Of a stretch of DNA of 5,145 bases, positions 1 through 5,145 are shown piece after piece. The notes under the pieces were generated by a model that did not search any database, was not told the origin of the DNA, and saw only the letters and a list, made by a program, of their open reading frames with translations. The translations under genes and the position numbers were made by a program. Within the stretch, counting starts at the first letter, position 1. Every line of letters starts with the position of its first letter. The stretch spans positions 1 through 5,145 of the forward strand of contig DAOUWN010000186.1 in assembly GCA_030667105.1 (NCBI GenBank), in the 5' to 3' direction. The stretch comes from Deltaproteobacteria bacterium (GTDB lineage: Bacteria > Desulfobacterota > Desulfobacteria > C00003060).

Positions 1-972
1 AACGGAACTCAAAGGCGTGACCGTGGCACAGGGGCTGGTAATTGCTACCAGTCCAGCCAAGGCTCCGTTCAAGCTCATGCCAACATCAGGTTTTCCGAAT
101 TTGATCCACGCAGTGATCATTGCCAGGACGGCTCCTGCGGCAGCAGCCAGATTGGTATTGGTAAATATCATGGCTATATCTTTGCTGGCTGCTGTGGTAG
201 AACCCGGGTTGAACCCGAACCAACCAAACCACAGGATAAAGACCCCTAGGGCCGCCAACGGGATGTTGTGGCCAGGGATCGGTTGCACCTTCCCCTCCTT
301 TGTGTATTTGCCAATCCTTGGGCCCAATACGATGGCCCCGGCCAAGGCGGTCCACCCCCCGATCGAATGGACCACCGTGGAACCGGCAAAGTCAATAAAG
401 CCGAGCTTCTCCAGCCAGCCGTTGCCATGGTAAAGGCTGCCCCAGGCCCAACTTCCAAAGATAGGATAGATAAACCCACAGATGGCTGCGCTGTATATCA
501 AATACCCACTGAACTTTGTCCGTTCGGCCATCGCCCCGGAAACGATGGTCGCTGCCGTGGCAGCAAAAACTACCTGAAACATCCAGAAGGCGAGCACCCA
601 TGGATCTTTGCCAGGCGAAAAATCACTCAGGAAAAACCCAGAAGTGCCAAACCAGCCGGTCTGGGTCACGCCGAACATCAGGCCAAAGCCGATTGCCCAA
701 TAAAAGAGGGAGCCCATGGAAAAATCGAGCAGGTTTTTCATGATAATATTTACTGCATTTTTTGCGCGTGTAAAACCGGCCTCTACCAAGGCAAACCCAG
801 GCTGCATAAAGAAAACCATGGCTGCAGCCACCAGTGTCCACACATAGTCAGCATGGGTTTGCACCTCCTTTATCGCCTCTGCATTACCCGCGATGGTCGG
901 AACGACCTCTTCCCCGCCCCATAGCGTGACTGGAACACCTAACATTGTTACGATCATAAACAGAATCTTCAT
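1..972 (-). CDS. amt: Ammonium transporter Amt/AmtB, N-terminal 324 residues (3' end outside window)
   Basis: This is an inner-membrane channel of the Amt/Mep/Rh family that takes up ammonium. I translated the minus strand by hand from ATG 972-970: the frame is open for 324 codons and runs off the left edge. Residues 1-18 (MKILFMIVTMLGVPVTLW) look like a leader, as in other bacterial Amt proteins, and about eight membrane segments follow. Family hallmarks are ALVEAGFTRAKNA (62-74), GAMAERTKFSGY (146-157), DFAGSTVVHSIGG (194-206) and GWFGFNPGS (250-258). By alignment from memory to E. coli AmtB, Asp194 is the conserved Asp160, His202 the first of the twin pore histidines, Phe136 and Phe254 the two gate phenylalanines, and Trp177 with Ser258 part of the periplasmic ammonium site. 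The second twin histidine lies outside the window. A GGAGG stands 8 bases before the ATG. It lies 86 bases downstream of a PII gene, the usual glnK-amtB pairing. Identification is firm; subfamily and substrate affinity cannot be told. Confidence 0.96.
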   Translation of the reverse strand, partial: MKILFMIVTMLGVPVTLWGGEEVVPTIAGNAEAIKEVQTHADYVWTLVAAAMVFFMQPGFALVEAGFTRAKNAVNIIMKNLLDFSMGSLFYWAIGFGLMFGVTQTGWFGTSGFFLSDFSPGKDPWVLAFWMFQVVFAATAATIVSGAMAERTKFSGYLIYSAAICGFIYPIFGSWAWGSLYHGNGWLEKLGFIDFAGSTVVHSIGGWTALAGAIVLGPRIGKYTKEGKVQPIPGHNIPLAALGVFILWFGWFGFNPGSTTAASKDIAMIFTNTNLAAAAGAVLAMITAWIKFGKPDVGMSLNGALAGLVAITSPCATVTPLSSV

Positions 973-989
973 CGTCTATTCCTCCAATA

Positions 990-1058
990 GTCTAACAAGT
1001 AATGAGCAAGTAATAACGTCCAACCAGCAACCAATGACAAGTGAGTAATGACTAATAA

Positions 1059-1059
<1 letters not shown>
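990..1059 (-). repeat. Degenerate heptamer repeat array in the glnK-amt spacer
   Basis: Read on the minus strand from the last base of the glnK stop codon, the spacer divides into ten consecutive 7-base units. GTTATTA occurs twice exactly (1053-1059 and 1011-1017), with relatives such as GTCATTA, GTCATTG, GTTGCTG and GTTAGAC. The array ends just before the amt Shine-Dalgarno. The period is seen directly. Its origin (slippage or a repeat family) and any role, for example setting the ratio of PII to Amt translation, are unknown. Some units fit poorly, so the exact boundaries are approximate. Confidence 0.6.
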
Positions 1060-1484
<425 letters not shown>

Positions 1485-1494
1485 TTACTTTATT

Positions 1495-1509
1495 ATAACT
1501 AACAGTTAT
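1495..1509. repeat. Short perfect palindrome upstream of the candidate sigma-54 promoter
   Basis: ATAACT and AGTTAT form perfect 6-base arms around a 3-base centre. The site sits roughly 55-70 bases upstream of the predicted transcription start, where an activator could bind. It does not match the NtrC dyad (GCAC...GTGC type), and the region is AT-rich, so a chance palindrome is quite possible. Confidence 0.35.
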
Positions 1510-1569
1510 TATTGACTAATATTGGCATGGCCGCCGCTTGTATTTCTAAAAAGAACAAGATATTTTACC

Positions 1570-1609
1570 ACAATTATGTTGTTTTGGCGGCAATAGAGTA
1601 CAATTATGT
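1570..1609. repeat. 10-base direct repeat ACAATTATGT, two copies 30 bases apart
   Basis: Identical copies stand at 1570-1579 and 1600-1609. The 30-base offset is close to three helical turns, so both copies face the same side of the DNA, as paired protein-binding sites often do. They lie about 130-170 bases upstream of the predicted glnK transcription start, a distance used by sigma-54 enhancer proteins. No known regulator motif is recognised. Confidence 0.4.
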
Positions 1610-1714
1610 ATAGGTCCCTGTATTTAACGGCACAACAGAAATAAGACCTTTGAGAAACGATCAGGCGTACAGTGCGGGTGGGATAAGTGTGGGGTTAAGC
1701 TCTAGCGGTGAGAA

Positions 1715-1921
1715 CTAAGTACGATTAAATACTCGAACATCCTCTGGATCGCGGATGGGATAGGCACGGAAATGACGAATGAACATGTGATCCAGAAGCT
1801 GGGTGGAGAGCCGGCTGATTGGGGCGCGATAGGGCTGCTTTGGCCTCTGGCAGAGCTCGGAGGGAATCAGATCACGAGCAACCTGCTTAAAGTCTGAAAA
1901 CTGGCCGCCTTTCTTGGAAAG
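1715..1921 (-). pseudogene. Start-less 68-codon open stretch, probable gene remnant, unidentified
   Basis: On the minus strand a frame is open from just after TGA (1922-1924) to TAG (1715-1717). It encodes 68 residues of protein-like composition, with charged and aromatic stretches such as SDFKQVARDLIPSEL (9-23) and HFRAYPIRDPEDVRVFNRT (50-68). No ATG, GTG or TTG occurs in the first two thirds; the only ATG is at residue 46, without a Shine-Dalgarno. This fits the tail of a decayed gene or mobile element better than a working small gene. In another frame, ATG ACT TTC just upstream closes after 12 codons. I do not recognise the family. Chance is also possible, since a 69-codon open frame is not rare in GC-balanced DNA. 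Confidence 0.35.
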
Positions 1922-1973
1922 TCATTGGTACAATATAAGCAATCAACGTGCCATGCAAACGAAACGATGATTG

Positions 1974-2005
1974 GCCGGTTAGCCCGTTGGCCCGTCGAGC
2001 CGGTT
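1974..2005. repeat. Degenerate octamer tandem repeat just downstream of glnD
   Basis: On the plus strand GCCGGTTA, GCCCGTTG and GCCCGTCG follow one another directly, and a further AGCCGGTT completes the run. GCCGGTT also appears at both ends as a direct repeat. It does not fold into a convincing terminator: the complementary arms are only about 4 bases and no T-run follows. Confidence 0.5.
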
Positions 2006-2012
2006 TCACTCT

Positions 2013-2033
2013 CAGCTTTCAGCTTTGAGCTTT
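2013..2033. repeat. Three tandem heptamers overlapping the glnD stop codon
   Basis: On the minus strand the units are AAAGCTC, AAAGCTG and AAAGCTG, in perfect 7-base register apart from one base. The last coding residues of glnD (Lys-Ala-Gln-Ser) and its TGA stop (2019-2021) lie inside the repeat, so a change in copy number would alter the C-terminal tail of GlnD without touching its ACT domain. Confidence 0.75.
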
Positions 2034-4661
2034 GCTATTTGCTCCGTTGGCCAAAACCTCTTTGATTGTCTTTTTGATGGCCGCTACCTGCTCCGGGCTG
2101 TCGACTTTCTGGCCGTCAAAGTCCCGCACGTAGAAGACATCGACGACTTGATCGGCCTTGGTGGCGATCTTGGCAACTCTGGTGTCCAGTCCGCACCGGA
2201 TAAGGGTATTGGTGACCCTATAAAGAAGCCCCGGGAAATCGTGCGTGTAGATTTCTATGATCGTGAAAAAATCGGAGGTCTCATTGTCGACGATGACCTT
2301 GTCCGGTCTTGTCGGTGTTCCTCTCTGCAAGGACTGATAGGCCAGAACCTTTTGGTCAAGAGCGGTCGAAAGGTCCAACTCGCCCTCAAGAGCAGCTCTT
2401 AAATTCCTATTGACCCTGTTCCACATTTCGTCCTCAAGGATCGTGTCGGGTGGGGCCTTGACCTTGAAAATGTCAAGGGCGATATGATTTCCCCATGTGT
2501 AGATCTGAGCGCTCAAGATATCGAGATTATTCAGGGTAAACACGCCTGCGATCTTTGAAAAGAGCCCGGGAAAGTCCTTGGCGCAGATGGTGGCGGTTCT
2601 GTACTTCGTCCTGGGGCTGACTTTTGCCTCCAGCACACAGGAGTGTTGACCAAGCCTATGATACAATTCGATATGACGCAGAATATCCTTTGACTGCGTG
2701 TAGAGGAGATAGCGGGGCGACATCTGGTCAAAAAGGGCTTCCAGTGCTTTGCCCCGTGTGGACACCGCACACTGAGAAATCTCTTTCTTTTTTTTCTCTA
2801 CCACTTCTGCGGCTGCCGGTGTGGCCAGTTCACCCTTTTCCAGTATGTGAGAGATCTTGAAAAAGAGTTCCTTTAAGAGCGCTGCCTTCCAATCGTTCCA
2901 CGCCTTTGGACCAGTAGCCATTGAGTCAGCAACCGTAAGCAAATAGAGCATCCTGAGGCGATCAATGTCGCGAAATCTTTTCGCACATTGAACGACAATC
3001 TTTTCGTCGTTGATGTCTCTTCGTGTGGCAGTGTGAATTAAGAAAAGGTGCTCACGAACCAGAAAAGAAATGGTGTCGATGTCTTTGTCGGCGAAGTCCA
3101 TCCTCCTGAACACATGCCTCACGATCTGCGCTCCCCGTGTTGCATGGTCGTCATGGTCATATCCGTCTCCACCCTTGCCCACGTCGTGCAAAAGGCCTCC
3201 CCACAGCAGGATCTCAGGATTTCGTATTTCTCTGAAGATCAATGCGCAAAAGGCCTCTTGGGTCTCGGGGCCTGCATCGCGCAATTGTTTCAAGATTTGT
3301 ACGGTACGCAGCGAGTGCTTATCCACAGGATAGACATGATACTCATCGTATTGAATCCGGTTGACAATGCCCTTCATCTCGGGAATCAGGGCAGCCATCA
3401 TGCCTGCGTTTAACATTCCATTTAAGACATTAAAGGTTTGGGGAGGCGCTGACAGAATACGCTGAAAAGACCTAATGACCGCACGAGACCTTTGGAATTT
3501 CTCATCGACTAAGTACAAGAACTCTTTGACCAGCCGGCTTGCACCCGCCCTTAGAGGTTTTTCGAGTACCGCGCTCATCTCGAATATCTTTATTAAGAGG
3601 TGGGGATTGTGCAGAATGGCTTCCGGAGATTCAAAGTCCAGGGCGTCGCGGACGACCTCGATGCCTGCTGTTACCGCCTTTCGTGGCGACTTTTTCCTGC
3701 CGGACTTTTGCTTTGTCCTCACTGCATTGCCGAGAAACATCAGGTGCTGTCGTTTCACGAACTCCATCTGGCCGTGCAGGGCCCCCAGGAATCCTTCGAC
3801 AGGCTGTTGCCCGTTTTCTTGCTTAAATCCCAAGGACTGGGCGAGCCTGATCTGGTATTCAAAGTAGAGTTGATCGCATTTGCGTCCGCTCAAATGGTGT
3901 AGCCAGTTTCTCACGTTTCTAATAAACGTTAGCGCCTCACACAGGGACTGGAATTCATTATGGGACAGATGTCCAAAGAACTCCAGGTCCCTTGGTTCGT
4001 TGATGTGATATGTCGTCAGGGCCACCCACAGCATCGTGTGATAGTCTCTCAGGCCGCCGAGTCCCTCTTTGATATTCGGTTCCAAAAGATAAGTGGAATC
4101 CCCGAACTTTGTATGGCGGTCTTGATTTTTTTCTGAGAGCCAGTCCAAGTAAGCACGTCCGTGCCTGCGGAGGACTTTGCCGCGCAATTGTTCCTTCAGA
4201 TCTGAATAGAGGGAAGATATGCCACAGAGAAATCGTGCGTCGATCAGGGAGGTTAAGACCTCAAAATCCTGGGAGGCCAGCGTTGAACATTCTTTCAGGG
4301 ACCTGGTGGCATAACCAACGTCAAGACCGATATCCCACAGGGGATAAAAAATCTCCTGGACAAGACCCTTGGCCTGGTCCGGGATCTTCTTCTTGAAGAG
4401 GAGGAGCACATCCACATCGGAATGAAGACACTGCTCTTTTCTGCCGTAACCACCGAGTGCAATGATTGCATAGGGATTTTTGTCCACGCGTATCAGGGGC
4501 CCTACGGAACTGTTGAGAAAGCTCTCGCGAAAGTACTCGTCAAGGATCTCTGCTTGTCGTTCCAAAAAGAAGGGTTCATCGCCATTGAGGAAGCGGGCGA
4601 TTAGCCCTTCCCTTTTTTTCTGCAGAACGATTATTGGGGATTCTTGCGGGCTCATGGGCAT
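2019..4661 (-). CDS. glnD: Bifunctional PII uridylyltransferase / uridylyl-removing enzyme GlnD
   Basis: GlnD is the cytoplasmic glutamine sensor: at low glutamine it adds UMP to Tyr51 of PII, and at high glutamine it removes it. The 880 residues match the family (about 890 in E. coli). Domains in order: nucleotidyltransferase, with GGYGR at 70-74 and the metal-binding pair Asp82 and Asp84 in SDVD; a helical domain around 190-310 containing EPNIKEGLGGLRDYH (194-208); an HD hydrolase domain with His449, His492-Asp493 (LLHDVGKGG) and His506; and two ACT domains, about 689-735 (KDFPGLFSKIAGVF) and 798-870 (HDFPGLLYRVTNTL). Both catalytic sites look intact, so both activities are expected. A basic, probably flexible linker lies at 315-328. 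The gene starts 6 bases after glnB. No Shine-Dalgarno is well placed (GGAAG is 14 bases away), so translation is probably coupled to glnB; ATG 4653-4655 two codons on is an alternative start. The stop lies within tandem heptamers. Confidence 0.97.
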   Translation of the reverse strand: MPMSPQESPIIVLQKKREGLIARFLNGDEPFFLERQAEILDEYFRESFLNSSVGPLIRVDKNPYAIIALGGYGRKEQCLHSDVDVLLLFKKKIPDQAKGLVQEIFYPLWDIGLDVGYATRSLKECSTLASQDFEVLTSLIDARFLCGISSLYSDLKEQLRGKVLRRHGRAYLDWLSEKNQDRHTKFGDSTYLLEPNIKEGLGGLRDYHTMLWVALTTYHINEPRDLEFFGHLSHNEFQSLCEALTFIRNVRNWLHHLSGRKCDQLYFEYQIRLAQSLGFKQENGQQPVEGFLGALHGQMEFVKRQHLMFLGNAVRTKQKSGRKKSPRKAVTAGIEVVRDALDFESPEAILHNPHLLIKIFEMSAVLEKPLRAGASRLVKEFLYLVDEKFQRSRAVIRSFQRILSAPPQTFNVLNGMLNAGMMAALIPEMKGIVNRIQYDEYHVYPVDKHSLRTVQILKQLRDAGPETQEAFCALIFREIRNPEILLWGGLLHDVGKGGDGYDHDDHATRGAQIVRHVFRRMDFADKDIDTISFLVREHLFLIHTATRRDINDEKIVVQCAKRFRDIDRLRMLYLLTVADSMATGPKAWNDWKAALLKELFFKISHILEKGELATPAAAEVVEKKKKEISQCAVSTRGKALEALFDQMSPRYLLYTQSKDILRHIELYHRLGQHSCVLEAKVSPRTKYRTATICAKDFPGLFSKIAGVFTLNNLDILSAQIYTWGNHIALDIFKVKAPPDTILEDEMWNRVNRNLRAALEGELDLSTALDQKVLAYQSLQRGTPTRPDKVIVDNETSDFFTIIEIYTHDFPGLLYRVTNTLIRCGLDTRVAKIATKADQVVDVFYVRDFDGQKVDSPEQVAAIKKTIKEVLANGANSKAQS

Positions 4662-4667
4662 AGACAG

Positions 4668-5015
<348 letters not shown>

Positions 5016-5017
<2 letters not shown>

Positions 5018-5145
5018 AACCTCGCTTTTTCATGGGGACATAATCTCTCTTGTTCCGCCCAACGTAGATCTGGCGAGGCCTCTGGATTTTCCAATTGGGA
5101 TCTTCGATACTCTCCTTCCACTGGCTGATCCATCCGGGCAGGCGG
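5016..5145 (-). CDS. gltA: Citrate synthase, C-terminal 42 residues (5' end outside window)
   Basis: Citrate synthase condenses acetyl-CoA and oxaloacetate to citrate at the entry of the TCA cycle, the route to 2-oxoglutarate. Only the last 42 codons and the TAA stop are visible. They read [12 protein letters not shown] followed by [18 protein letters not shown]. The pattern of a (R/M)(L/M)PGW helix, then a short acidic loop, then RPRQ-hydrophobic-Tyr-x-Gly is the characteristic C-terminus of bacterial citrate synthases. The closely related 2-methylcitrate synthase shares this end, so that enzyme is not fully excluded from the fragment alone. The gene ends 9 bases before the glnB start. The fragment is too short to judge catalytic residues. 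Confidence 0.88.

Noticed and set aside
17..924. Long open frames on the plus strand and several minus-strand frames across the amt region
   Set aside because: They overlap a continuous minus-strand frame with clear Amt motifs, have no Shine-Dalgarno or family signature, and are shadows of the transporter gene.
1522..1539. Sigma-54-like sequence on the plus strand (TTGGCA, then GC ten bases after GG)
   Set aside because: GG and GC are correctly spaced, but the -12 element has CC in place of TT, and no gene follows on the plus strand.
1537..1559. Imperfect inverted repeat CTTGT...ACAAG
   Set aside because: Only five outer pairs are good, the inner part is mismatched, and the sequence is AT-rich; it is not a credible terminator or operator.
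1965..2018. Possible intrinsic terminator after glnD
   Set aside because: The GC-rich sequence is a set of direct repeats with only about 4-base complementary arms and no T-run.
2025..4604. Many plus-strand open frames opposite glnD
   Set aside because: All lie antisense to an uninterrupted 880-residue GlnD with complete motifs and are products of its codon use.

Overview
All recognisable genes in this window lie on the minus strand and belong to one nitrogen-control locus. In transcription order (right to left) they are: the 3' end of a citrate synthase gene (gltA), a PII signal protein gene (glnB), the PII-modifying enzyme gene glnD, a gap of about 620 bases, a second PII gene (glnK-like by context), and the first 324 codons of an ammonium transporter (amt), which runs off the left edge. 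GlnD with nucleotidyltransferase, HD and two ACT domains, together with two PII proteins that carry the uridylylation tyrosine Tyr51, points to a proteobacterium in the broad sense. The gene order, a GC content near one half by eye, and low-complexity 7-8 base repeats between genes fit Desulfobacterota (former Deltaproteobacteria). That assignment is an inference from gene style, not from a marker gene.

Right block (2019-5145): gltA, glnB and glnD are packed tightly. The glnB Shine-Dalgarno overlaps the gltA stop codon, and only six bases separate glnB from glnD, so the three are probably co-transcribed. glnD starts in the same frame as glnB, just after its TAG stop, and lacks a well-placed Shine-Dalgarno of its own. 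The glnD stop codon lies inside a tandem heptamer repeat.

Middle gap (1398-2018): this holds a candidate sigma-54 promoter for the second PII gene, a short palindrome, a 10-base direct repeat with three-helical-turn spacing, a 68-codon open stretch without a start codon (probably a gene remnant), and degenerate octamer and heptamer repeats just after glnD.

Left block (1-1397): glnK and amt form the classic pair in which the PII trimer plugs the ammonium channel. They are separated by 86 bases made almost entirely of degenerate heptamers.

How the genes fit together: citrate synthase feeds carbon toward 2-oxoglutarate. PII proteins bind 2-oxoglutarate and ATP/ADP. GlnD senses glutamine through its ACT domains and adds or removes UMP on PII. 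One PII protein probably gates Amt. I see no clearly novel system here; this is a well-formed nitrogen-sensing cluster. The points most worth checking are the linkage of citrate synthase to PII, the in-frame UAG junctions after both PII genes, the repeats, and the unidentified remnant.
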